In this document: piece by piece, positions 42,198 to 53,834 of the stretch
Numbering within the stretch: position 1 is the stretch's first letter
Layout of the letters: every line of letters starts with the position of its first letter
NCBI GenBank assembly: GCA_003991915.1
Contig: RQTK01000677.1
Coordinates: forward strand, 43,501-107,500
Length of the DNA stretch: 64,000 bases
Direction of reading: 5' to 3'
DNA from: Elysia chlorotica
Lineage: Eukaryota > Mollusca > Gastropoda > Plakobranchidae
The notes under the pieces: generated by a model
Told to the model about the DNA's origin: nothing
The model's input: only the letters and a program-made list of their open reading frames with translations
Database searches by the model: none
Made by a program: the position numbers and the translations under genes

Positions 42198-42890
42198 TCT
42201 ATAGATCCAAGTCTCATCCATGGTTACAATTTTCTGAAAGAACAAGTCGTCATTTGCTTCTAACCGAAGAAGATGTTTGCAACAATCAGCCCTCTCTTTC
42301 TTCTGATCAGCGGTCAATAACCTTGGTACCCATCGAGCTGAGACCTTGTTCAGATTGAGGTGATCATGAAGAATCTTTTCAACTGAACCTACGCTGATCC
42401 TGGTTTCACTTGCTAACTGTTTGACTGTTATTCGCCTGTCCTGCTTTACTAGTCCCTCCACAGTGGACACGTTTTTCTCAGTCACAACAGATGTTGGCCG
42501 GCCTTCGCGAGGTTCATCCATCACTGACAAAAAGCCAGATTTGAACTTTCTCACCCAATGAGTCACCGTACTGTAGTTAGGGCACTTTTCAGCATAAAAT
42601 TCTACCATCTGTTGATGAATTTCCGTGGGGGTTTGTCCTTTTAAGTGAAGGAATTTGATGACAGAGCGATATTCAACGGCCTCCACGGCAGACAATTTGT
42701 AAACAACAAATGACAACTTCCTAGGGGTTGTTTTACTTGATGCGCTAAAAGGTGCAGAAAAAAAATTCCGATTTTCCCCAAATTTTGCATGCCGTGTTCA
42801 ACATAGATGATCTAGCTACCCACAAAATTTCTTTACTCTAGTACAACTGCTTCAAGGTCAAGCTAAGGACATAATGAACACCCCTCGTAC
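42198..42890 (-). pseudogene. mariner transposase, 3'-truncated relic with intact 5' end
   Basis: On the minus strand an open frame from ATG 42716 gives the N-terminal helix-turn-helix (KGQTPTEIHQQMVEFYAEKC, YSTVTHWVRKF), DEPREGRPTSVVTEKNVS, ITVKQLASETRISVGSVEKI and the first catalytic block VTMDETWIYRY. It then runs into unrelated sequence at about 42197. The second and third catalytic aspartates are absent, so it cannot act. The 5' terminal repeat (GTACGAGGGGTGTTCATTAT) lies near 42868-42890. Confidence 0.85.
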
Positions 42891-42941
42891 CAAAGGTTAT
42901 AAGTTGAACATTACAAGTACTCCGTTCTTCACCTTCCAATT

Positions 42942-43825
42942 GATGCAATTTTTAATGCTCAAGTGCGTCTACTTATATGAATCTATGTTTTGCAAGGCTG
43001 GAAAACATAATATTTAAGTACCATAATAATTATATAGTGCAGCTCTACAAATCTTACATAGCAGTATAAAAACGAATGAGCTATTAGCAATAAGCATACA
43101 TCAGACAGCCCCCCCCCCCATGAAGAAGATTAAAAACAAAGATGATAAAATAATTATATAGTATAAATCAATCTAAAAGATGGAGTTAACATACATTGAA
43201 AAAAATTAATGACTATCTTAAAATGTAAAAGCAACCAATATACGATGATGTAGTATACACGCTGGCAATGGACTTAAAGGAAAGAGCGAACCAATCTCAA
43301 ATAGAAGTAAAGAAACCAGCAAACCAAACCCAGTGCTGAAGGAGAAAGAGGATTCTTTAAGTCTCATCTCCATCAGACCTGTGATCCTGGCGAGTGACTG
43401 TGCCTGGTAGTTCTAACACAGCATTGTTGTTGACAATAGACGTTAAGTAACCAACAGACCAAATCCAAGTTTGAAGGTGATACATGAATGTTATGTCGAA
43501 CTAGAAAGTCTTTGTTACCTTCCTTCATCGGACCTGTGAGTGTGACCCTGGCGATGTTCACTCGGCCCACTCAGAGTCTGTAGCCGGGGTAGCCCTGTGC
43601 TTGGGGGTGGTTTTTCTCCCTGACGGCTGCAGCCTTTTGAACTTTCCCGCTTGGAGTGGGACAAGGTCCACAGCATCACCAGGAGGAGGGGGGTGGACCA
43701 CCCTGTCTGGGGATGGTGATGGCGCTGACGCCATCGATCGGGAATGCCAGATCCACGGAATGATGCCCTGGACTGCGCAGGTGATGACGACCACACTCAT
43801 GATGGTCACGTGGGTGTCGGGGCAC
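42942..43825 (+). repeat. Large direct repeat, right copy (~0.9 kb)
   Basis: Partner of 37500-38408. It has the same poly-C run (43110-43119) and the same GC-rich 3' part (43560-43825). Small indels separate them, for example around 43260 and 43400. Confidence 0.8.
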
Positions 43826-43897
43826 CAGTGGCACCACATCAGGTCTGAAATTGTAGGGAAATAAAGCAACGGAACAATGCGGCACCGCAAGCCCTAC

Positions 43898-44011
43898 ATA
43901 TGGCCATCGTAAGTACAACGCTGTTGTAAGCTTACGGTTCATCGTAAGATAATGGAAATAAGGCTTACGACAAGTTGTAAGCTACCGTGACGTTGTACTT
44001 ACGACCCATAG
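43898..44011. mobile_element. Small foldback (palindromic) element, ~113 bp
   Basis: The left arm contains cgtaagtacaacg (43908-43920) and the right arm its exact reverse complement (43991-44003), with outer TATGG/CCATA bases also paired. CGTAAG/CTTACG occurs several more times inside, so almost the whole element can fold. Confidence 0.7.
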
Positions 44012-45163
44012 TGTATAGGGATGTGAGTTAATCGCCAAGGTTTATGTGACTTAGCTAGAAGTCATGAGTTTTGCCTTAGGTTTTTTTTCTGCTAATCAAG
44101 CAAAAGCGCCTGTAGAAGAGTTTTTAATACATTGTGTGGAAGTCTTGCGGTGATGGGTCCCCTTGCAAAGGCAAAGGCGATAGGAAGTGGAGCCTGCACC
44201 GGCGTCCAATCATAGCCCTATCCTAGACTTACAGAGCCAATGAGGAAGGAGTAAACCACATGCCTAAGTGGCGTGATTATGTCATACGTTATCGTTATGG
44301 TAATCGCAAAGCCTATAATGGAAAGAGGGGGGGGGGGGGCACGGCACCACAGAGGTTTATACCTAACTTAGTTGGTGAGCTCTACTTAAAGTTTTACACG
44401 TAGTTAGCTCATCGAGAAAAAGCGCCCGTATACGAATTATTGGTGCTAGACAGTGAGATTTATTCTATTTCTAGGCTTTAGGACAAAACATAAACAGCGC
44501 AAAGGGAAATGCATAAATCAAGTGGCACCATAATGTTTCTGATTTTGAACAGTCATGACTCGTGTTTTCCAGCAAACAGGAATAATTTTTTGGCGAAAAA
44601 ACATTCCCATGGTTTTTGCTAGAGAGAAATTCAGACTTAATCCAAAATGGATACCACTTGATAACAGTCGTCTGCTGTCATTCAATTAAAAGAAAAGGGA
44701 ATCTTTAGTCACAGGAAGCAAAGATCTCTTCTAGTTTAACATCTCCCATGTTCTCAAGAAAGATCCAATACGGCGACAAGTTTGTGGAAATCCGAGACTT
44801 TGCCTGTCATATTGTTGATTAATATACTGATTACCACAGTCGCCCTCCGCATATCTGTTAACTGAGTTTAAAAAAAACCTGTTCTTTTTTTTCAAAATCT
44901 ACCCTGCCTTGTGGAAATTGGAATGTTATGTCAATAGCCATCAAGGGCCTCTGGTTTTGTCCCCTTCATTAAGGCTGTAAATCTATTCAGAGCTCTGACT
45001 CAAGGAATTGTTATTACGAAGTACTCGAAGTCGGACACAACGAAGTGATATTCTCTTGTAATAGTTCAGAATTAAAAAAAAAATCATAACCAGCAACCTT
45101 GATGGTCGTGCATTTTTAGCAGTCAAAGTGTCAATAAATGATTAACGTGGATGTATGTAACTC
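44012..45163. other. Intergenic sequence with a poly-G run
   Basis: No gene recognised. A G run of about 13 lies near 44327-44339. Confidence 0.4.
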
Positions 45164-45557
45164 TGGCTTGGCCAGCTATCTAGGTCAAATTGTGCCCAGC
45201 GGTTATGCGATTAGCTAACTTTTCAAATATTTCAAAAACTACGCTGATTTCATATATCATTTTTATTGTGACCCTATTTTATTACTATTTGAGACTAAAT
45301 ATACTACTTGGATCTATACTTATGAAGGCATTCTGGAGAAAAGTTTTGAATCGAGAGCCGGAAAACAATGGCGGTCGTCCAACACAGATTATCACAGATC
45401 AAGTTTTGCCTCCCCGTCGCAAGACACAAACTCCGTCGACGGAAGCTGCTAACCGTCGTACGACAGTCGGTCTATCTCCAGGAACGAAAAATCACTGAAA
45501 ATGGATCTCGGCATATTGTCTGTGTCTGTCCTGGACGCATGTATGAGTTGGTATATC
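45164..45557 (+). repeat. ~400-bp direct duplicate, copy 1
   Basis: Matches 48499-48908 in the same orientation, from CTGGCTTGGCCAGCTATCTA through CAATGGCGGTCGTCC to GTATGAGTTGGTATAT, with small indels. It is immediately followed by the second copy of the 1-kb dispersed repeat. Confidence 0.85.
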
Positions 45558-45569
45558 GTCAGCTTATAA

Positions 45570-46645
45570 TTATACTCGCTTTTTAGGCAATCCCACACCC
45601 CCTTCTTTTTGTTGATATTTTTGTCGTTTCTTTTTGACTCTGTAATCGTGTGACGTTTTATAACATCAATAGGCAGTTCTTTTTCAAAATCTGTGAAATT
45701 TTAATTTTTTTTTTTTTGGTATTGGTTTTACATGGTTTAAGTAGACGACAAAGCTTGATATGTATAGGCTACTACTTTAGTACTAGATCTCAACACACAA
45801 GAGCGGGAAATTACGATTTTGACAAGCAGTCACACCAGTTCAAACTACACACCTTGACTAAACCCTGATTTGGCTAAACCACACTTGTTACAACAGTAAT
45901 TATACATGGAGCTATATTTAGCCGAGTCTGACTTAGGGTTAAGTCGGACTTAAATTAAACCACGTTGGTGCACCAACTCACCGATCTGAACGACGGAGAT
46001 ACTTTTGTTAAAACTATCACCGTTTTAAAATCTATTATGTTTATTACGGCTTTGGTTACAATGAAACCTCGGATACTACACAGTTCAATTTTGGGCCCAC
46101 CGACCTTCATACATATCTAATGTTAAAATCTTTAAAAGTAAGATGATATTAGATTATCTTCATTCATGCGCAAGGTTGGAGATCAAGAACAAACGGACTT
46201 CGCAAACTGAAGACACGGGTGATGAAAAGACGTGTATACAGCTTTGGTTGGAACTCAGGAAATACGACCGTGGTTGGTTGCTTTATCACAACTTCAAGGG
46301 GCAGGTATAAGTAGGTTGTAGCACAAAAACTAGAAGTAAGTATTGGTTTATGCAATGGATTATTGGCATCTCTGTTGAGGGTTTTCTTGAGACGTAGGAA
46401 CTGTCACACTAGAGGGGAGATTCGTTTTCCCGGACAAAATTCTATTTTAAAAAGTCGGTGAACACTTGTGAAACTAAGTGAACAATAAACATGGATATAT
46501 TAGCAATATTGGCGTGCACGCACAGTGATGAGTGAACACCCTGGTCGCAGGTAAACCGGTGTGAAACAGACTCACCTTTCCCTTCAGTGCTCCTGGCCCG
46601 AAAATAGGACGCGCGGTAGATGGGAGTTCACAGTTGCTGCGATAA
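45570..46645 (-). repeat. Dispersed ~1-kb repeat, copy 2
   Basis: Partner of 41143-42197, without the mariner fusion. Differences and indels suggest an older duplication than the 45164/48499 pair. Confidence 0.7.
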
Positions 46646-46649
46646 CTAC

Positions 46650-46965
46650 CTAATATTGTGTTAGATCTTCCGGCTGCAGGACGAGAATGGTCGAGAGGTA
46701 CATGGGCAGGGCTGGGTGTTCACTGTGTGAGCACATTTATTCGGGCTTTACACTTAGACTTACATTCTTTGGTGCTGATTTTTTGCGTGAGGCGGCCGAG
46801 CACAGTGAAGGCGGGGCTGCTCGTCATGGCGGACGCAGCGCCTAGGAGGGTGAGAAATGCCGGGAACTGCCAGCAGGAGTGGGCGGGGCGCTCGCGGTGT
46901 CTGCATCTGGCGCACATCAGACTGACCTGGATGAAGGCTGGTAGGGAGGGAGTCACGGTTTCGTG
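46650..46965. other. GC-rich island of unknown nature
   Basis: Markedly GC-rich compared with its surroundings and open on both strands over about 230-390 bases. Neither translation resembles a family I know. It could be an exon of an unrecognised gene or the core of a repeat. Confidence 0.3.
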
Positions 46966-47049
46966 TCAACATTTTTTATTTCTGTCTACCAGCTTAACCA
47001 AATGCAGTAAGATTAGACAGAAACAATTTTCGATGCAGCTTTTTTATTA

Positions 47050-48190
47050 GGTCGATGTACAGTTGTAGACAGAAGAAAATATATAAAAACAACTACAAAC
47101 ACAACAACAAAAACAATTAATACGAAAACAAAATAAAAAACAGAGAAACGAAACAAAACAAACTACAGTCATTGACACAGTTCAACAAAATAATAACCCC
47201 AGTGGTTTTTTTTTTGGTTCTTGTTGAATGGTATGTCGAGTGAGTTTTGAAATTCGAAGAATTGCATCAATTTACAATCCTGAAACTATCCATGTTTCCA
47301 ATTAAAGCAGGAGATGCCAAACACATACACACGACCACGTAAATGAACAATAGCAGTTTTCTTAATTCTATTTAAGATGGCTCATTATAAGGCTTTTTAA
47401 TTCCCCCATCAACCAAAACGTAAAAGCTTTAGTTTTATCTTTGAGCTTACATGTTAAAAGCAAAATTGGCGCGAATATCTCCCACTTTTGGCGCGTGCTG
47501 TTCCACAAGACTGAGACAACAAGGGCCCACAGCAGCGTACGCCATCTTTGTTCTGCGTCACCAAAGCGGAGCTCTTCACCCTCGGTGGTGCAAAACAACC
47601 CCCACAGGACGCAGCGCAAAGCTTGATAAAGTTGTCCTGGCTCGTCTTTGGTCTTCATGGGTGGATGGTGTAGAGTCTCAAAATATGATTAAAGAAATCA
47701 AGATTAAAGAGATTCGGTGTTATATACTGAGCAGCAAGTAATAATTTTCAGGCTTAAGTTTCTAGAGACTAACTTACTTATGATGAACTTTAAGAAGAAT
47801 GTAACAAGCCAGACATTGAGTATGTGGGCTAGTCCTTTTTGAATGAGGAACGCATGGTAAATGATTATTTAAGGACGTCCTGACAATAATATCACGCTAT
47901 CGTCCCCTTTTTTCCTCATCTAATTGATCAAACATATGACTGAATTTAATAATTCGCACACAAGTAGGTCACACATTTCCCCCTTTTAAATCTTCAGAGA
48001 TATTATAGATTGGAAGCTCAAAACTTTATCAGTAATCTGTGGAAGGAGAAAGCGAAACTTGAATAACGCAAACTACTGACGAAATAAAAAACAAACAAAC
48101 AACATTATTCTTCTTATGTAGTTATGTTTAATATACAAATTAAAAGGGTATGGTGTTCATTTGTCTATTTCAAAGAAGTCAGTAGTCTAG
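47050..48190. other. Intergenic sequence, no gene recognised
   Basis: AT-rich, apart from a modest GC-richer patch at 47460-47660 that is open on both strands without a recognisable product. Confidence 0.4.
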
Positions 48191-49060
48191 CCTCCTTAAA
48201 AATATTTGGGTGTGCATGTAGTTTGAATCCATTTCTTAGTTTATAATACAACCGCAAAGTAACATATTAAAACGTAATGTGTACCTTTGATATTGTAATT
48301 TTAATTTATAGTTGAGATTCAAACTAGATCTACAACAAGCTAAACCAAGCGTGGGTCGACAGTATCATAAGACAAAGTTGTCGATCCTGGTATATCTTGC
48401 CCAAGCAACACAGATGCCAGCCGAAGCATGTGATGCCAGGATCAAAGGTCACCGGTCAGCGGGGAATCGCTCTTCGCACATACACGCGAGCCTAGATTCT
48501 GGCTTGGCCAGCTATCTAGGTCAAATTGTGCCCAGCGGTTATGCGATTAGCTAACTTTTCAAATATTTAAAAAACTACGCTGATTTCATATATCATTTTT
48601 ATTGTGACCCTATTTTATTACTATCTGAGACTAAATATACTACTTGGATCTATACTTATGAAGGCATTCTGGAGAAAAGTGTGTTTAAAGTTTTGAATCG
48701 AGAGCCGGAAAACAATGGCGGTCGTCCAACACAGATCAAGTTTTGCCTCCCCATAGCAAAACACAGAAACCGTCGTGCGACGCGGAAGCTGGTAACCGTC
48801 GCACGACAGCCGGTTTATCTTCAGAAACGATTAACCACTGAAAATTGGATCTCCGCATATTGCCTGTGTATGGCCAGGATGCATGTATGAGTTGGTATAT
48901 TTTCAGCTTAAAACAGTCCCTCCTTAAAAATATTTGGGTGTGCATGTAGTTTGAATCCATTTCTTAGTTTATAATACAACCGCAAAGTAACATATTAAAA
49001 CGTAATGTGTACCTTTGATATTGTAATTTTAATTTATAGTTGAGATTCAAACTAGATCTA
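48191..49060 (+). repeat. ~145-bp direct repeats flanking ~585 bp
   Basis: CCTCCTTAAAAATATTTGGG and the following ~145 bases occur at 48191-48335 and again at 48919-49065, nearly identical. The enclosed segment includes the second copy of the 400-bp duplicate (48499-48908). The ends are not TG..CA, so this is not a standard LTR pair. Confidence 0.8.
48499..48908 (+). repeat. ~400-bp direct duplicate, copy 2
   Basis: Partner of 45164-45557; it differs by small indels, for example an extra GTGTTTAAA near 48681. Confidence 0.85.
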
Positions 49061-49620
49061 GATTTACAACAATATATTTTCTAAAATGCTAACATTAAAA
49101 AAAGAAAAGAAAAACATTTATTGTAACGACGGTTTCAAATATAAATCTAGATCTATTTTAATAGTTTAACTTACAAAATTATTGTTACAGAGTTTTATTG
49201 TTCACAGTTTTTCATTGAAAAAAAAAAGAACCAAAGCATGATGCTGTCAATATCTGCCTCTGCACACAGTTCGAAAAAATAAAAATTAAAAAACCCAGCA
49301 CATAAGGCCTAGGATGTTATTGCTGTCTATTGATCTAATAGATCTTAATCTATCTAGAACTAATTCCGCCGAAAGAATGTCGAGCGTATAAAGTTCGTCA
49401 AGTGAAGCATCTTTCACACATCCCTTAGATAATAATGCGATTCTCCGAACGCTCTTGGCTCAGTAAGTTTTCGAAAGAGCTTTGATTGGACGCCAGTTAA
49501 AACTCCCTTACTATCGTCTTCGTCTCCGCTATGTGCTCCGTCAACGTAAGGCCTTTAGTAAGACTGTGGCCACTACAGACAAAAAAGTAATTGTTGTTCG
49601 AGCTCGATGGGACCCTTTTT

Positions 49621-49621
<1 letters not shown>

Positions 49622-49673
<52 letters not shown>

Positions 49674-49682
49674 CCTCTCTTA
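49622..49682 (+). repeat. (CT)n microsatellite
   Basis: Nearly pure CT dinucleotides. Confidence 0.97.
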
Positions 49683-50589
49683 CACATGTATTTAAAACTG
49701 CCATAATATAGTTTGTACCTCAAGTATTTTGCTTCAAACACTGATGAATAGCGGCGAATATCTTAGCAGAGAATGGTCCATCTAAATTATAAACGGCGGA
49801 ATGCCGGGATCTCAGTAACTCTGAATTCCAGAATAATATTTTTGGTTGGTTGGTTTCTTTTTTTTTACTGACATAAACCCTGATAAAATTGACAGCCAAC
49901 ATTAATATCAGCGACTTGAAATAAACGGTAAGATATTTTGTTTGTCTGAGGGATACAATCCTTATCACGTCACATGAAATAGTTCCTCCATGCATTCATA
50001 ATTATGTTCATTTTAAAATAACACGATATCACACCCGAATAATGTTTGAGAATAAAAAAGCAAAAACAAACAAACAAACAAGTAACATTTCCGTTAAACA
50101 TGACATATTTCATTTGTATTTGTTACAGAAATGCGTCGGCCTACAAATAAGGAAAGTCAAAGTTGATTTCTTAGCGACCAACATAAGACACTAGGCTATC
50201 GCGGACGGGTACCAAGATTACTTACTTTACCTGCTTCCTCACAGAGACAGGGCACCCGTGGAAAACGCCACTCACACTCATCCGCCAGCGCAACTCTTGA
50301 GTCCACCTGGCGGCCGCCGAAAACACCACAGTCTGTGTGGCAGACGTGAAAACGACTTTGTGTTTTGTTTTTGTTTATAGAGGACCTTCACAAAGGGTAT
50401 AGGGTAAAGTGCCCAAATGCCGAACAAAATAATCTGTGACAACTCTGGCTTTGTTTTTTTTTTTTTAATATATATTTTTGAGGCAGCACCATGGAGTACT
50501 AAATAACGTAAGCTATGGGCAGCACTATATTGCTACATAGTGCAAATATTTTTCAAGTCATTCCTCCATTATATTTTACATCAATGGCA

Positions 50590-50870
50590 CATAGCAACTC
50601 AGATGTTTACAGGATTTCAATGTGGCGGGTGGACCCATATCTTCTAAAAAAAACAAACCCAAACAACTTAGACCACGTATGTACTGCCTAAGAAAACTTA
50701 AATCCTTTAATGTCAATGAAAAGTTGTTACAGATATTGTACAAAGCCATTCTTAACAGTGTTCTGATCTTTGACATCTCATGTTGGGGTGGAAATTTGAC
50801 AAAACAGGACAAAGGCACATTCAACAAAATTATTAATAAAGCAGGTGGGATGTATGGGAGGTAACAAGAC
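50590..50870 (+). pseudogene. LINE reverse-transcriptase C-terminal fragment
   Basis: The plus-strand frame reads PRMYCLRKLKSFNVNEKLLQ, LYKAILNSVLIFDISCWGGN, LTKQDKGTFNKIINKAGGMYG. This is the thumb/C-terminal region shared by CR1/L2/Rex-type LINEs (LRKLKSFNV...F.SVL.F...CW.GN). Nothing upstream continues it, so it is a truncated remnant. Confidence 0.75.
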
Positions 50871-51676
50871 GCCGTTGTCACGCTTTGTCAACAACGTAGC
50901 CGAGGGCCAGAACCAAAAGATACAGAAATTCTTTTTTTCCCCCTCGATCTATATCTTTAAAAAAAATGAACATTTTATTAGAAAATGATTATATACAACA
51001 TGGCAACCGTCTTAACGCAATTCTTAATTGCGCTTGACTAGAATATTTCTATCGAATAGAATATAATGATGTTTATATTACTCATTCAATTCATTTGTGT
51101 ACGTATATAATATGTATAATTTATAAGGTTTACACAACATGCGATTTTTCTTATTATACATTCATGTACATTCAGTAACTCGAGCTGTGATATTATAATT
51201 TATATAGTATGTATAATATTCTAAATCTTTAAGGCGAAATTCTACCTTTTCATTTTCTTATCGTTGCAAACTTTTAAATTTCGTCTGCTGTATGTAGAGA
51301 GTGTACTTTAATTTCCAATTGAGGGAAGAATAAAGATCTGTGTATTCTGTATTCAGACATAATAATGAACACACTATGACAACTGGAAATAAATGAACGA
51401 AAATATAACGATAGACAGAACCGGCAGACAGAGAGACAAAATAATTATATGGGACGGGCTGGGAAGGTAGATCAGTGGAAGCAAATGAATCGTGAAATGC
51501 AAGAACAGAGAGATGTGGAGGGATATGGTCATCAACGCCAACCGGCACAGCACTCCATGAGACTTTTATCCCAAAAAGCATTCCGTTCAACAACACAGAA
51601 GATGGTTAGTACAGCGATTTGACCTTAAATATGAGACTAAGAAAATTTAATTGCAAATCAAACCTTAGTCGTGGGA

Positions 51677-51698
51677 GGGGGGGGGGGGGGGGGGGGGG
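51677..51698 (+). repeat. poly-G run of about 22
   Basis: An uninterrupted G run, preceded by GTGGGA. Its length is likely to be unreliable in any assembly. Confidence 0.9.
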
Positions 51699-51799
51699 TG
51701 ATTTAAGTCCGATATATCTATTACCCTAAGTATTTTCTTTTTTGAAAGGTATTTGGAGTGACTCTCCCATCTTGTTCATCAGAGGCATTTTCAGTGTCT

Positions 51800-51886
51800 T
51801 TGACTGTGCCGGAAATGACCCGGCACTGAAAGAAAATGTTATGATGACGTCATAACCATAGACGCCACCTACTTTCAGTACTGGAT
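51800..51886 (+). promoter_or_regulatory. Candidate promoter / non-coding first exon of the RABGAP1-like gene
   Basis: CCGGAAAT (51809-51816) is an ETS-type site and TGACGTCA (51845-51852) a perfect CRE palindrome. Thirty-four bases later GAT|GTAAGTA (GT at 51887) is a strong 5' splice site. The first coding exon of the RABGAP1-like gene is preceded by an acceptor at 53803-53804 with 30 bases of UTR, so an upstream non-coding exon is expected. Confidence 0.35.
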
Positions 51887-51989
51887 GTAAGTACCCAAAA
51901 CAAACCTGGGAGGAGGCTCTTATGTTTGTACAAGGCTAACAAAATTTCGCCAGTAAGATTCAGACGCACTAAATTGGTTCTAATCGAGA

Positions 51990-52700
51990 TCTGATGTAGA
52001 TCTAGGCTTCATATTCAAAGCTGAGTAAATGAGCATACTCGGTATATGAGTGCCATAATATAATACAACTAGAAATCTAAATCTAGATCTAGAATCTAGT
52101 CATCTGGAAATTAAGTGCATCGGCATCGGCATTACCTTCAGAAGTAAGAACTCATTCCAAGGCTTTTTTGGATCAAACAGTTACAATGTCTAGATTCTAG
52201 CGATGTATTTTCTAGATCTAGAGTGGATTACATTTTGTCAGTAACTGTTGTCTCAGGATTTCTATAACAACATAGAATCTAGTGTAGACATGGGTTGCCT
52301 GTCATTCATGCTTTACAATCTAGAGTTAGATCTATATTTATGTATTTTGTTGATCTAATCTTAAATCTAGGGGTAGCAGTTGTAACGCTGCTTAAATATA
52401 GCGGTAGTAGTTGGAACACTGTGTATACTATAAACCTGCACTAAAAGTGGTGCTAACTATTATACATACTTGTTCTTTAAGTCTATATTAAAATGATTTT
52501 CGGATTAACTGCTGTAGGCCTATTGATAAATAATCAAAACACAAACCCTCCCCAGTGTTAATTTTAAAGCATCTTACAATATTGTTCTAGATCTAATCAA
52601 CAGCCATCATTGTGACTTTCATAATTCTTAGTCTGTAGGAGTAAACAAAGTATATATTTTAGATTTCATCTAGGTCTAGTACGGTTAAGCTTGATAAAAT
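51990..52700. other. AGATCT/TCTAGA-rich patch
   Basis: The palindromic hexamers and overlaps of them (atctagatctaga) recur through this non-coding segment. Similar patches lie near 10680-10735, 12460-12490, 18955-19015, 20340-20440 and 49320-49360. Confidence 0.6.
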
Positions 52701-52854
52701 TGAAAGCAGGAAAGCCGCCTTGCTAAAAAGAAAGATTAAAAAAAAATCTAATATTACCGCACACTATCATTTATTGTGCCTGTCCAGGCGATATATCCCG
52801 AAGCAAAATTTCATATATTATTAACAGCATAAATAGTTATATTGCCATGAATGC

Positions 52855-53030
52855 TGAACCCTAACGGTAACATAGCCCTATCTCTAACCATAGCCATAAC
52901 CATATCCCCATTCCTAAATCTATCCCAAACCCTATACCTAACCCTAAACCTAACCCTAAACCTATCCCTAACCCTATCCAAATTCCTAAATCTATCCCGA
53001 AGCCTACCTCTATCCCGAACCCTCTATAAA
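52855..53030 (+). repeat. Degenerate telomere-like (CCCTAA)n tract
   Basis: Hexamer-period text such as ctaaccctaaacctaaccct and variants (cctatccc, ccgaaccc) fills about 170 bases. TTAGGG is the common animal telomere repeat. Here it is internal and decayed. Confidence 0.7.
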
Positions 53031-53834
53031 GTATAGACACCCACATTTTTACAAGATTATGTAATAGTGGGCTAATAAGCGGAGAACACCCTTTATTTCT
53101 CACCTAGTGTTCTACTCTCCCTTTAAAGGAAAGTAGTCCCAAAGAGTTGAGCCTGCTCTGAAGTGCCAGAGGCATTTGGAGTGGTAACTTATAGCAGGGA
53201 AGGGGTGCTCGGCGGAGAAAGTCACATCCGTCGAGCATAGTTCCACCCAGGAAAGTATGAAAGAAAGAAAAGGAGTAAACAAAAAAAAAAAAAGAGAAAA
53301 AATCCCACCAGAATATTAACTTACCGAAACACAGAAGTCTAAATTGTGAACAAGAAAGTATGCGATTACTTTAAATAAAAAAAACACCCCTCCAAAAAAA
53401 AAAATATGCCCCTTTTTTATATAGGTTGTCCCCTCAAATAAATCCCTCTTTAGGTAAGCTACTGAAATTTTTGGACCTGACTTGTAAATTCCTCCCTTAA
53501 AGTCTCCTTCCCAATGAGATGGGGGATCCTAATAGTAAACTACGTAATATTTATATGGAGGGAAAGATCAAATCACTTGAGTTGAGTTACCTGAAAAAAG
53601 TTGTAAATTCCTGGTTTAGGGCTTTTTGGTTTTATCTTAATACCCTCTCTCGAAATGTTTCTCAAAATTAAAGAAAAAGAATTTTCTTTGTCTTTGTCAA
53701 AAAAAGTCGTAGTATATCACAACTCTCAAATGTGACTACTAGTCCAGATTTAAAAAATAAAACTTTTAAAGGGCTCTTCAACTCTTTCTCCCCTTCACTT
53801 CCAGGGCTGAACCGACAATGCTGAAGTGGTCAAG

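Noticed and set aside
48191..49065. LTR retrotransposon with 145-bp LTRs
   Set aside because: The direct repeats lack TG..CA ends, and the interior has no retroviral-type genes or primer site.
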